DNA of 64,000 bases from Welwitschia mirabilis (GCA_051453625.1 JBOZIK010000001.1:143749083-143813082), one strand, 5' to 3'. Positions 36,801-48,149 are shown, numbered from the stretch's first letter. Notes: generated by a model not told the origin, from the letters alone. Numbers and translations: made by a program.

Positions 36801-38600
36801 TTAGGTTGACTTGTTGCATTGGAAGAAACAGCTCTATTCTACATTAAGTTTGGTTGAATTTCTATAGGTTCTTCATTGTTCCTTCTCCTCATTATTGTCT
36901 TCATCACTACTTTGTTCAATGCTCTTTTCATTTTCTTCATTATCATCTTTAACTATATCTTCCTCTTCTTCATTATACTCATTATTAGTTTTTTGAATAT
37001 TGTTATCATTCTTAAAGTTATTAGATTCATCAAAAGAATCATAAAGAGAAATGTACTCATCATCTTCTTTCATATCCTCCTTTTATTCATCACATTGTTG
37101 CATTGCATTATTCTCAAAATTATTAGATTTATTAAAAAGATCATAAAATGAGATGTGATCATTATCTTCATTATGATTTAAAAACTTTTAAGATTTTTCA
37201 TGAAGTGATTCCTCTATTTCATTTGGATTTCCTAATAATAAGTGGATGTTAGAAATATAATATAGAATCTTAATATCATCATCTAATGAATAATCATCCT
37301 CATCCTTCTTATTGAATAATTGAGTTGAATCATTTTTGTCCTCATTTTGGTTGTCTTCTAATGGATGAGATGTTCTAATTTAATCCATAAGTTCATTTTC
37401 TATTTTAAAGAAAGCATTCGTATTACTTATTCCTAAGTTTTTCTCTTTTTTCTTAAGGTGGGATGTAGTAGGATAGGTTTGAGAATGTTGTTTATAACAG
37501 AACCTTGAGATAGTTGATTTTGTAACATTATTTATTAAAGGATCCTAATTAGATTTTCTAAGTTCTTATTTTAATTTTCTAAATCTTGCATCTTCTTCAT
37601 ATTTTCTATTGTTTCTTTTATTGAGTTATTTTATTTTTCATAGTAATTCATAAGAGGTGAATCTTATTCATAGTAATTCATAAGAGATGGTTGGAATTTG
37701 CTAAAAGGAGTATAGGATGTTTATTTAAATGAGGTGGAATTCCTAAAATATTAAAAATCCTTATTATCATTTTTACATGAAGCCTAAAAAGAAGGAGGAA
37801 GGAGAGCCAAGATGGGGGTGAAGTCTTAATATCATTTGATGTTATCTACCTTCTTTCTGTAAATATTTCTTGAAGTGGTCTATTGCCATTATCCTTATAA
37901 ATTCTCATGTTTCATCTTATTTCTACAAATGTTTCTTGAAGAGTTCTTTTATCTATATTCTTACAAATTACCAAGTTTCTCCTCCTTTTTGTAAATATTT
38001 CTTAAAGGATCATTTTATCACTAGAAATAGATGAGAAGGATGAACAAGAGGAATTCACATTTCTAAGTTCTACATCATTACCAGGAGACCAGTGAAAAGG
38101 AATTTGAATTTTACATTTCTTATTAGCAATTAGATCTCTAAATATAATATTCANNNNNNNNNNNNNNNNNNNNNNNNNNNNNNNNNNNNNNNNNNNNNNN
38201 NNNNNNNNNNNNNNNNNNNNNNNNNNNNNNNNNNNNNNNNNNNNNNNNNNNNNTTTACATTTCTTATTAGCAATTAGATCTCTAAATATAATATTCACAT
38301 TTAAATTAGATGTTCCTATCATGATTGGTATATTAGGTAATACTAATTCTTTATTTGCATTAAATTTAACATGGATGAAGAAGAAATAAAATGATTTGAT
38401 TTCATTTTATTATTTTCATAATCTTATTTTAAAAAAATTTTGGTTCTAAATTAACAAAATCAAGAAAATCTTCTTCTTAAATTCTTAGAATTTGCATACC
38501 GCGGGTGTGCGTACCTAGATTTCTTTCATAGTTGAATAAGCCTTCTCAGATGTTCTCTTAGATCAAGCTCTAATCCCTTTGATATTTCATCTTTGTAATA
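36800..38600 (-). pseudogene. outer gypsy gag remnant with acidic tail
   Basis: The region around 38000-38130 matches inner gag 29430-29570: the minus strand reads the block before PFHWSPGNDVELRNVN, against the inner PFDLPPRDDVELKHLN. Further on, 36873-37073 is an open, very acidic stretch (YNEEEEDIVKDDNEENEKS and EQSSDEDNNEEKEQ). A related upstream copy (DDEYISLYDSFDESNNF against HISFYDLFNKSNNF) shows an internal repeat of about 35 residues. The inner Gag has no such acidic tail, so the two family members differ here. A 100-N gap lies inside. Confidence 0.65.
38154..38253. other. assembly gap (100 N) with duplicated flanks
   Basis: The 44 bases before the gap (38110-38153) recur exactly after it (38254-38297). 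This is the signature of two overlapping contig ends that were not merged. Confidence 0.9.
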
Positions 38601-39053
38601 AAATTTATCATGTCCTTGCATACTTACAAAAATGCCTATAAAAGTCATCTTAGTTGTCATCTAAACAATATTCAGAATGTTCACTTATATAAAAACTAAA
38701 AAAAAAAATAGAAACACAGAAACACAAAAAAACAAAAATAGAAATAAAAATAGAAAAGACTATTATTCGCCTAAGTCATTTGGATGACTGAGGAGGTGAC
38801 ATGATTTTTATTAACTACTAAATATAGAAAATCCTAGTTCTAGAAAAATGAAAGCCCTAATTTACAATCTATCATCAGCATATGTCATTTAGATGGAAGA
38901 GGACAAAATAGTGCATTTGCAATACAAAATCAAAAAATGTAAAAAAAATTACAAAATCTAAAGTAAAAATACAGTTCTATCTTAAACAAATAAACCAAAT
39001 CAAAATCCAAGGTACTTATCTATTATAGAAATAATCCTCTAGCTCCTTGTTGC
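38601..39053 (-). other. outer gypsy 5' leader
   Basis: Untranslated leader lies between primer site and gag. It matches the inner leader near 29870-30280, including an ATGACTGAGGAGGTGACATGA-like segment and A-rich runs. Confidence 0.5.
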
Positions 39054-39074
39054 CTTCCCTGATAATAGTGCTAA
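39054..39074 (-). promoter_or_regulatory. outer gypsy primer-binding site (tRNA-Asp type)
   Basis: The minus strand reads TTAGCACTATTATCAGGGAAG, a decayed form of TTGGCGCCGTTGCCGGGGAAG, two bases from the LTR end. Confidence 0.75.
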
Positions 39075-39076
39075 AA

Positions 39077-40322
39077 TGTTACTTTGTGCATTTATGTAAT
39101 CATTAAGTACTTAAGAAAATTCCTATCAATCCCAAATGCTTATACAAAATGCATGCTACTATAGATAATAGTTAACCCAAATGTCATATTTCATTGAAAG
39201 AACTAAGAAGAGAAGTTAAAAATTTTTTTGGTATTTTCCATTAAGTCAATGAAAATGAAAAATAATACATAAATAAAATGCAAGAGACATGCAAAGGCAA
39301 TGCTTATAGATGAGATGCAAATGAAAATACCCTAAGTAGTAGATCTACTCGACTATTGACATTTGTCACTAAAGCCAACCCTCAAAAACTAAATTAATTA
39401 GGTAATACTATTACTAAAACCTAACCAACATAGGCGATAATTCACATTGAAAAGAATATAATGGAATGCAACTATTTTATTATGGAAATGTAATAAGAAA
39501 TAAAAAGCTAATACTAAGTAATACTATTAAATAATAAAGGATGCCCTTATGATCTAGATGAATTACAAGCTGTCACAAAATCATAACCAATATAAATCAT
39601 AATGGAAGTGTACATAATGAAAATAAAAAAACAATTTAATTAATTGTGGATCAAGAATCCACTTATAAAGTAGTAGCACCTCAATGGGAGATACATAGCA
39701 TAAGACCAAAAAAAACTTCTCTCTATAGCTATGGATGGATCTCATACCCTTTAATATCCCATTATAATATCATCAAGTAAAAAAGATCATATCAAAAATG
39801 AGGGTAAGAGTTACCTTTTTTTTCCACATAGAATTTTCTAAAAATAAAGACCCTAATGACTCAGACAAAATCCTAATGACTTAGAGGAGTGCATGAGACC
39901 ATTACATAACTATATTTGTCATTACTTAGAAATGATTATTGTTCTAACTATTAATCAATTGACTTGGGGATGATGCCACATCAGAAAGGATCTAACGTTA
40001 GATTCTAGCTCACTTCTGTTAGCATCCTTGTTATCTTTTACACTCTATCATTTGGTACTATTGTTTAAATGACTAGAGGGATGTTAACATTCTAAGTTCT
40101 TCCATTAATTTAAATTAGCCTCTTTAATCATTATATTCCTTCCCAAAATGCTAAGTATTAGAATTTGTTTGAAATACTTTCAAATATGTCAAAGATCATG
40201 CATTTATATGATCATTGCATTGACTCTTCATTATTATTGAAAATCCACCTAAACTTCTCTAAATGGCCAAAAAAAGTACTAAAAATACCACATTAAAATA
40301 CATACAATTTGGCATTGTAACA
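39077..40322 (-). repeat. outer gypsy 5' LTR
   Basis: TGTTACTTTG at the left end and ATTGTAACA at the right end frame a 1246-base LTR that pairs with 19957-21211. CTCAT follows directly. Confidence 0.88.
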
Positions 40323-40327
40323 CTCAT

Positions 40328-40690
40328 GAAAATCTAAGTTATAAAAATTAGTTAGAAATCCTCTAGTAAAAAAAGAGTACATTGTAACATTAAAAACTTT
40401 TAAGGAGATTTTTTAGGTACGTAAACTATTATCACTTGTAAACATAATGTAAAAGGACTCGATGGAGCTACAGTTAAATAAGAAATCTAAAATTTGCAAA
40501 ATAAAGAATCTAGTATTTAATGAGTGTACAAAGCACATTCATATAAAGTATCATCAAATTTAATCAAGAAGGGAACCATCAATTTATCATATTATCTAAC
40601 TATAAAACAAGTGGCATATATCTTGATAAAGTAACTTAATAGTTTAAACCATGTATAATTTAGAGATTGCATTGGATATGAAGTGAAGAT
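40328..40690 (+). pseudogene. E2 RNase H, right part
   Basis: After the outer gypsy element the copia RNase H resumes. The plus-strand translation contains EYIVTLKTFKEIF.VRKLLS, then KICKIKNLVFNECTKHIHI and KYH. These match the family pattern AEYIA....CE.IWLRKLLSDLG..CDN.SSI.LAKNPVFHERTKHI.I..H. The distance from the insertion to TKHI (about 200 bases) is what an uninterrupted RNase H would need, so little was lost. Confidence 0.8.
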
Positions 40691-41176
40691 TCTAATATGT
40701 GCTTTAAAAAACATTCTTTTAAGTAAAAGATCTATTCATAACTCTCTACTTATAAAGACTCAATTTCTAATATAATAAAATTTTGATTATACTTATTTTA
40801 GAAAATTAAAAGATGTAAAAACTAATTTATTGACATAGGAAATGATTAAATAGTATATTAAGACTGATTCAATTTGTAGCAAATCTATTTTTTTTATATT
40901 CTTGGGTATTTGATATTTAAGGAGCACTTGGTCCACCTTGGATGTCTCCATTACTTTAGTTGTATATTAGAAATATTCTCAATTAGGATTACTCATGGAA
41001 TTTTAGGGAGTAACTACTAGTTAAAATAACTATAATTCACTTGAATAATAATGCTAAATATTCTCATAGTTTTAAAATTATATTTACACAAGGTTTTTAA
41101 TTAAGTACTCTAATTTTTCCAAAAAATATCTTCTTTATGTATTTACCTTATAGCTACATTAATATTTAGGGGAGAA
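40691..41176 (+). other. E2 3' end and polypurine tract
   Basis: Decayed sequence without clear coding. TTTAGGGGAGAA at 41166-41176 is a good polypurine tract and directly precedes the short LTR. Confidence 0.55.
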
Positions 41177-41400
41177 CGTTAGAATATATTAATGTTAAAA
41201 AGCTCATGTTTTATTCGACATGTATGATGTAAAATCACTCTAATTAGTTAGGAATTTAATCTCCAATGGCTTATCATAATAATCTAGATACAAATATTAT
41301 TTTATAAGCTCTCCCAAATCTTGTTTTATGTTTTCTTCTTTACTTATTGCAGTCTCAAATAGATCATTTCACATAATATTAATTGTTGATTTTTTTCCAA
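41177..41400 (+). repeat. short copia-type LTR, 3' copy
   Basis: This matches 10632-10856. It starts CGTTAGAATA (TG to CG) right after a polypurine tract, so it is a 3' LTR in plus orientation. It could be the 3' LTR of E2 or of the element whose 5' LTR lies at 10632. Confidence 0.65.
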
Positions 41401-42645
41401 TATAGACTTATAAAAATGATAATATAGATAATTAATTTTCTAAAACACAATTTTGATAATTTAAAATAAATATTTAAACTAATTTGGATTTTCTTTTACA
41501 ATTCCATGTACTTTGGAAGAAGCATGATTTATGAAGTAACTTTAAAATTTTTAAAAAAAAAGTATAATTTTTTACTTATTTTAAATAGAGGGATTTTTAT
41601 GAAATAAAAAATTATAAACATGAAAATTTAATTAACATTTTAGAGAAGTTCTTTATAGGATGTAGATAATCCATGTGAAAAATTAGAACAATGGAGAGCT
41701 AATCAATTATGATTTGAAAATGAAACAATTATAACCTAAAAATATAAAACCTAAATAAAAGATTTTGTTTTAGAAATAAAAACATGATTTTTAAAATAAA
41801 ATAATATCTCTTTCAAAATAAAGATAGAAAAATAATTATATGAAAACAAAAACGAATAATTCTTACAAATCTTGTATATAAGAAAATGAGATAACTACCA
41901 CTTAATGAAGGGTTGTCATGCTTTATAGATGAGGTTTAGGTATTTCCTAGTTAATAATTTTATTGTATTTTCTTTTATATATTTTAAAGATTTTCATTTC
42001 TTTTCCATAAAGATTACTACCATTTTTATATGTAAGAAAAGTGGTTGTGAAGAGGGAAGTTAGGTTTAAGAAAAATGAGATTTATTCAGGGGAGAAAATT
42101 AACAAAACATTAGAGGACTAAGAGGGAGTTTTTTAAAGAAAATAAGATCATATTAACCACTAAAATAAGGACAAGGTAATCTAAAAGAGATTCTAAAATA
42201 ATTCTAAACTATGTTAAAATGTTTTAAAAATTTTATTTTAAAATATTTTAGAAATTTTATTTCAGTAATCTCTTTTATATGAAAAAGAATAACTTGAATT
42301 CTTGAAAAAAAGAAAATTTTACTTTAAAAAATAGATATTTACTTTGAAAGAAAAATTAAAATGAAAAAATAAGGAAAAATGAGAAAACAAAGTAAGAAAA
42401 ATAGAAGAGCAAAATTATTTCATTACAATTTCCCCTAGTCAAATGTGATGTGTTTAATATGTACATAATAAATTTGGATAATACTAAAATTACAAAAATG
42501 ATCATTCAAGTCAAAACCTTAAAGTTCAAAGGTATTAGAAGCTTTAACTCAAAATTCAAAAAGGATAGATGTAATTGACTAAAGACATTTGCATATGTGA
42601 AGATGCCTATGTAAAAGACATCTAGAATATCAAAGATGTATATAC
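41401..42645. other. AT-rich interval, target of E3
   Basis: No gene seen. 42385-42445 contains a phrase (GCAAAATTATTTCATTACAA and flanks) repeated at 52127-52175 on the far side of E3. 42580-42645 already contains AGACATCT-type words like the E3 LTR. Confidence 0.5.
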
Positions 42646-42650
42646 TAAAG

Positions 42651-43812
42651 TAGAATTCATTAATAAGAAAAGACATCTACAATGATAAAGATGTATATAT
42701 TGAACCAAGATGTTAAGATAGATGAAAGACATATATCAAATTAAAGATGTTTATTACTACTCCATCTTATGGAAGACATCTACAGAGTTAAGAAGTCTGT
42801 GAAAAACTAGAAGAGGTAAGAAAGATAAGTTGTATTTTGATGATTCATCTAAATTTTAAGAAATCAAGTAAGTTTAACAACTTGTATTCATGATTACTAA
42901 GGGTTATAGATACAACAAATTAAGTTTTATTAAAATTTGGGAAATTTAATCAAAGAAATCTTTCATTGTAAGAGATATCTACCTCGTAGAGATGTCTACT
43001 ATTTCAAAGACATCTATTCCAAAAGTTTCATGAAAAATAAAATATTCTTAAATGACCAAATCTAAGACATTTCTATCCATTGCATAGTGTTTAAACATTT
43101 TCAAATGGCTCTCTCTCTAAGATATAGGAAAAAAAGAAATCCAAAGTATGAAATGCATAAAAAGAGAAGAAAAATAAGTTACTCACATAGATGATTGGTA
43201 TTATACACAAATCATTCAACTATATTTTTAAAAAGGACTATCTAATGAATACATTGCTATATTATTAGCTCTTACAATAGCTTCATTACTCTAATCTAAG
43301 ACAATTATGGATAATAATAACAAGGGAGGACTTAAGCATTTCATTAAAGTGACATATTTTTAAGCTTATTGTCTTTTTGTTTATCATTATTTATTAGCGC
43401 TTAAATTGTAAGGACTATTAAATTTGTAAATATACATATTATAGTCCATTTCTTACTTTCATTCTTAGGATCCCTAGTTAGGGTTTCTAAATTTTAGGAA
43501 AAATCTTCTATGCATATATTTTTGTAAGTGTTTATAATAAAATTTATGTTTTGGCTTATTGTAAATTTATGTTTTGGTTTATAAGAATATCAGTTGTATA
43601 TAAGATTGGTAATGCTTCATAACCATTATTTTTTTAGATTATGGATATCTAGGGGATGAGATAAAGCTACCCCCTATGTGTGAACATACCTAGATTGGAC
43701 AATTATGTTAGCCTAGTAAGGTTTTTATTATGTAAAGTTTAATTTTTTTTAGTATAGTTTTTAATTTGGTAGACCCCATTTATCCTTCATTCTATGTTTA
43801 ACAATCCTTAAG
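42651..43812 (+). repeat. E3 5' LTR
   Basis: This is a direct copy of 50945-52120; shared words include AATTTATCCATTGCA-like, TTCTTACTTTCATTCTTAGGAT, TATGTGTGAACATACCTAG and ATCCT(T/C)AAG at the end. It carries several AGACATCT and AGATGTCT octamers. It ends directly at the primer site. Confidence 0.88.
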
Positions 43813-43830
43813 TGGTATTAGTGTAGGTAC
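43813..43830 (+). promoter_or_regulatory. E3 primer-binding site (tRNA-Met)
   Basis: TGGTATTAGTGTAGGTAC matches TGGTATCAGAGCAGGTAC at 15 of 18 positions; the changes are two C-to-T and one A-to-T. Confidence 0.8.
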
Positions 43831-43859
43831 TTACAAAAAGTAGTAACGTCTTTGAGTAA

Positions 43860-44900
43860 ATTATAAAAGAGATGCCATTTGTCAAACATCCACTCTTTGA
43901 TGGGACTAACTATACCAATTAGAAGATGAGGATATGGGTATACTTATAGCATCATGAGTTTAAAATTTGATAAACCATTGAATATAGATACTTGAAACCT
44001 ATAAAACCACACAAGATGTTATAGGGAACTCATATAAACATATCAAACCTAGAAAGGATTGGGAACACAAAGAAAAGCTAGCTTCAATATATGAATTAAA
44101 AGTGAAAAATGCTCCCCTGACCCTTATAATGGAGGAATTCAATAGAATAGCTAGAAGTAAAATTTCTAAGAAATATGGAATGTTCATATGAAGGAACCTC
44201 CATCATCAAGTAATTAAAACTTTTTGTTTAGACTAAACAATTTGAAAATATAGTGATGAACAATGGAGAAAGAGTACATAAATACTTTACAAAAGTCTCT
44301 AACATAGTGAATGTTGTACATGGCATTAGTGAAAATCTTCTAGAGATTAAGGTAATCAAAAAGGCTATTAGATCCTTAACACTAAAATATAGACCTAAAA
44401 GAACAACCAGGAAATAATTAAGAGACTTTAATTTAGTGAAGATTAAAGAATTACAAAGTTCTCTAATGGCTTACAAGATGAATCTTATTCAAGATGGTAC
44501 TATGAAAGAGAATCCTATCACTCTTAGAGCTACTAAAAGTATAAAGTAAGCTTAAAAAGTAAAAACAAAAGAAGGATCAAATGGAGATGAATATAATGAT
44601 GATGTGGAAGAAGAATTTACACTCATCATTAGGTGAGTTAAAATATTTCTTTCATGAAAGAATAATAGGAGGAAGGAGTATCAAAAATCATCTAGGTTCT
44701 AATCTAGAGGTAAGTCTAAAGGTAATAATTCTAGTAGATATTTTCAAATTAGAATGTTGGGTTTGTGGAATATGAGGACACACAACCTATAGCTCTAACA
44801 AATTATAGGAAAAAGCACAAAATAAATAGATTAAGAGATGAAATCCTTTTTTATAAGTTTGGATGATGATGAAGATNNNNNNNNAGCAAAAACATTTAAT
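43860..44900 (+). pseudogene. E3 gag remnant
   Basis: The frame begins near MPFVKHPLFDGTNYTN, the typical copia Gag start (P.FDGTNY..W). EHKEKLASIYELKVKNAPL follows at about 44070. Then comes ERVHKYFTKVSNIVN and AIRSLTLKYRPK, the UBN2 capsid motifs (V..YF.R...IVN.L..., I.RSLP.KY.P). SSLMAYKMNL matches LVGSLMTYEINL. A zinc knuckle remains near 44755: CWVCGI.GHTTYS. Stops and one 8-base gap (44877-44884) interrupt it. Confidence 0.87.
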
Positions 44901-45559
44901 GAAGAAATATCTCATCTATTTTATATGGCCATTGTACATATCTAATAGGAAAATGAAGAAAGAAAAAAAGAATCTAAATTAGATAATGAAGGTAGAACAA
45001 GTATGAAACTTCAAGATAAGTATGATTAAATTTCTAAAGAGTTTATTAAGTTGCAAAAGGTATGTGCTCAAATGAAAAAATTACTTCATTTTCATGAACT
45101 AGCAAATAAATAAGAAGTTTTTTTAACACATTATCATTTGAAAACTTAGCTCTTAAACTAGTATATGAATTAAAGCATGTTAGATAGGAACTTATGGATT
45201 TAAAAAGAATCAACAAGAAGTTTATCCAAGGGAAGAAGAGCTTAAACATCATGCTTGAACAATGTATAAATCCAAATGATAAGAGTGGTTTAGGACATAA
45301 TAGATCCTTTACTAGTAGTTCAGCTTTCTTTTCTAACAAATGGAAGTACAATTGAAGGTATGAGAATATAGTTTATAATAATCATATTATTTGTTATTAT
45401 TTGATACAAATGAGGTCATTATTAGTTTAATTGTCTAGTAAAATCCAATAGTAGATATTACACTAATAGTGCCAAAATGCCAAGAAGTATGGTACATCAT
45501 CTTATACAAGTTAAACCAAAGAAAATATGAATTCAAAAATCAAGATCAGATATCTTATC

Positions 45560-45953
45560 TTAGATTGCACTATGAAAAGTAAAGAAACATGCATGGTATA
45601 TTAATAGTGAGTGTTCAAGGCATATGACTAGAGGAAAATCCAACTTTACCACCTCGATAGAGCAAGACAAAGAAGTGGTTACCTTTGACAATAATACAAA
45701 GGTACCTACCAAAGGTATAGGAACCATTAGAGGAGGTACTCTACCTAAGGTAAAAGATGTTTTCTTTATAGAAGTATTGCAACATAATATTCTAAGTTTG
45801 AGTCAGTTACGCAATGCAAATGTTTCTATCATCTTTACCAAAGATGATTGTATTATCGAAGAATATAACTCAAATAAAGTCTTGTTTTCTAGAATTAGAA
45901 AATATAATGTATATATTAGTACTTTACAAGATATTTGTAACAAGGGAACCTAG
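45560..45953 (+). pseudogene. E3 aspartic protease
   Basis: A 109-codon stop-free run (45624-45953) continues an upstream WYINSECSRHMT. The family start is WYLDSGCSRHMTG, so the catalytic DSG has become NSE. VVTFDNNTKVPTKGIGTI, VFFIEVLQHNILSLSQL and CIIEEYNSNKVLF match the flap and C-terminal parts of copia protease (VTFGDN.KG.I.GIG, V.YV.GLKHNLLSISQL). It is the longest clean coding stretch in the window. Confidence 0.87.
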
Positions 45954-45984
45954 TGTCTATTAAGTGTTATAGGTGAAATAATGC

Positions 45985-46750
45985 TATGACATAAGAAACT
46001 TAGTCATGTAAATAAATACTTGCTAAAAGCCTTATCGTTAAAAGATATCATAAGAGGAATTTTTAAGTTGCAAAGCTTTGATTATGAGGTTTGTAATGTT
46101 TACCAAAAACAAAAGTAAACATCAGTAATATTTGGTAAGAAAGAAACTATCATAATTGAACATCCTTTAGATCTTCTGCATCTTGATATTATTAGTCCAT
46201 CTTCCAGAAAAGTCTTGGTAAGATAACATATTGTCGTAATGTTATTGATGATTACCTTTATTTTACATGGATATCCTTACTTGCATATAAAGATGAGGCA
46301 TTTAACATTTTATTTTAGTTGTGCATTAGATTATATAACTAAAAGAGATACTAGATCAAGATTAGAAGAAGCTATAATGGTATAAAACTTAATAATGACA
46401 GGTCCAAAAATTTTTGTAAATAGTTTGGTATGCTTCATTAATTTTCTACACTAATAACTCCACAAGAAAATGGAGTTACTAAAAGAAATAACATAGTTTT
46501 AAACAAAATGACAAGAACATTGATGCACAATAAATAGGTTTCATATCATTTCTAGACAAAAGAAATTGGTAGTACATGTTATATTTCTAATAGATCTTTG
46601 GTAAGATGCTTTACTTCTAAAACATCATACAAATTATGAACTAGTAAAAAACCCTTAATAAGTTATTCTAATGTTTTTGTCTCAAAGTATTTCATTTTAA
46701 ATAAAAAGGATAGGCTAAGAAAATTCAATTGCAAAGTTAACAATGGAATT
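45985..46750 (+). pseudogene. E3 integrase remnant
   Basis: The pre-integrase zinc region reads KKLSHVNKYLLKALSLKDII and CNVYQKQK, against H.RLGH.....L..L...D.V.G...C..C..GKQ. HPLDLLHLDIISPSSRK holds the first catalytic Asp region. TPQENGVTKRNNIVLNKM-like sequence near 46470 matches TPQQNGVVERKNRTL, with the position of the catalytic Glu of VVERK unclear because of a substitution. The end near 46730-46790 reads RKFNCKVNNGIFLGYSMISK and KVYQVFNN, the conserved copia FD.KSDEGIFLGYS..SKAYRVFN segment. Confidence 0.85.
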
Positions 46751-47109
46751 TTTCTAGGTTACTCCATGATTAGTAAAGTCTATCAAGTATTTAACAATAA
46801 AAATTATGTATTAGAGGAAATTATAAACATTAAAATAAATAATACTAACTCAAATTATATTTATATGCAAGATGATTATATTTCCATATAGCTTGAATAG
46901 TCATCTAGTAATCCTCAAGCACAGATAGTGAGTAGCAAAAAGAAGAAGAAATAGATAATAAAACTTCTTTAAAAATGATCAAACTAAAAAGAGGTTATTC
47001 TATAAGCAACATCATAATTAGTTCATATGGTAGTATTCAAATGCAAATCTGTACTAAGAAATTATATGCTTTTGTAGTATATATCTCACAAGTAGAATCT
47101 AAAACTTTC

Positions 47110-48100
47110 AATAAAGCAAAAAGTGATGAATGTTGGATACTAGCAATGCAAGAGGAACTTAATTAGTTTGAAAGGTGTGATGTCTAATAACTCACTCTAA
47201 GGCAATTGAATAGACCTATTATTGGCATAAAATAAGTCTTTAAAAATAAAATAGATGAAAATAATACTATTATCAGAAACAAAAAAAGATTAATAGCTAA
47301 AGGATATAGCCAATAAGAAGGCATAGAATTTGAAGAACCTTTGTTCTAATATCTTTTATGAAGTCTATAAGAGTGTTTTCAGCCTTTCATGTATCAAGGG
47401 ATTTATACTCTACTAGATAGATGTCAAAAGTGCCTTTATAAATGGAGTAATTCAAGAGGAAGTATATGTTAAGCAACCTTAAGGGTTTACTAACTCTTAT
47501 AAAATAGACTATATTTATAGATTAAAAAAAGGCTTTTTATGATCTTAAGTAAGTACCCAGAGCTTGGTAAGAGAAACGATTAGATCATCTAATAGAAAAT
47601 ATATTTAAAATAGGTAAATTTAATTTTATAATGTTCATTAAAAATATGGTAAATATTTTATTATTATAGAAATCTATATGGATGATATTATTTTTGGTAC
47701 TACTAATAAATTATTATGTAAGAAGTTGGATAACATTATGAAGGATTAATTTGAAATAAGTCTCATGAGAGAGATAAGTACCTTCATAAGGTTTCAAGTA
47801 ATATGACACAAATAAGATACATTCATTTCTTAAACTAAATATTTTAAAAATTTTCTAGTCAAGTATGACTTATAAGATTGTAAGGCCAAAGATATCCCAA
47901 TAAGGCAAAGCACAAAACTAAACAAAGATGAGCATGATAAGAAGATTGATCAAAAGCTATACAAAGGTATGATTGCTAGTCTATTATATATTACTATTAG
48001 TAGGTCTAATATTATTTTGAGTTTAGTGATTTATGCTTATTATCAAAATGATCTTAGAAAATCATAACTTATGGTAGTTAAAAGAACTTTTCACTATCTA
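47110..48100 (+). pseudogene. E3 reverse transcriptase remnant
   Basis: It starts AKSDECWILAMQEELN.FE, the copia RT entry (A..D..WI.AMQEELNQFERN). GIK.VFKNKIDENNTIIRNK, RLIAKGYS and DVKSAFINGVIQEEVYVKQP (in part) follow. The active site IEIYMDDIIFGTTNK lies at 47669-47713; both Asp are present, the family form being YVDDIIFG. KYFKNFLVKYDL and KDIPIRQSTKLNKDE match the connection region. Stops occur at several former Gln and Trp codons. Confidence 0.87.
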
Positions 48101-48149
48101 AAAGATACTACTAATTAGAGTCTTTAATATTCAAGAGATTCCTATCTAG

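Larger units (their letters stand above)
19957..40322 (-). mobile_element. outer Ty3/gypsy element (Athila/Tat-like), pol-deleted, with nested copy
   Basis: The LTRs are 19957-21211 (3') and 39077-40322 (5'). A tRNA-Asp-type primer site (39054-39074), a gag remnant (about 36870-38600) and a polypurine tract beside the left LTR are visible, and the CTCAT target copies flank it. A second element of the same family sits at 21351-31502. Compared with that inner element, the outer one lacks protease, RT, RNase H and most of integrase; only an integrase C-terminal tail (about 35440-35570) remains. It also has about 2.3 kb of extra sequence near its 3' end. It is therefore a non-autonomous derivative, either deleted or of the large-retrotransposon-derivative type. 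Confidence 0.85.
16977..41176 (+). mobile_element. E2: Ty1/copia element split by a nested gypsy insertion
   Basis: Plus-strand copia remnants occur on both sides of a 20.4-kb gypsy insertion. The left part (16984-19956) holds the primer site, gag, weak protease/integrase and RT, and ends in RNase H. The right part (40328-about 40690) resumes RNase H in the same orientation. The target copy CTCAT (19952-19956 and 40323-40327) marks the breakpoint, so the two parts were one element. A purine tract and a short LTR follow at 41171-41400, but whether that LTR is E2's own is uncertain. All frames are broken. Confidence 0.8.

Noticed and set aside
36463-37151. Hydrophobic frames at 36463-36744 (minus) and 36876-37151 (plus)
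   Set aside because: They are shadows in other frames of the SCN-repeat stretch and the acidic Gag tail; poly-Glu/Asp codons read on the other strand give Ile/Phe/Leu.
38498-38514. Small CpG-rich patch (ACCGCGGGTGTGCGT) as a possible regulatory site
   Set aside because: It is striking in composition but isolated, lies in the decayed gag start of the outer gypsy element, and has no second copy or known motif.
43999-45351. Minus-strand frames at 43999-44187 and 45046-45351
   Set aside because: They are antisense to E3 gag and the gag-protease spacer, which give clear family matches on the plus strand.
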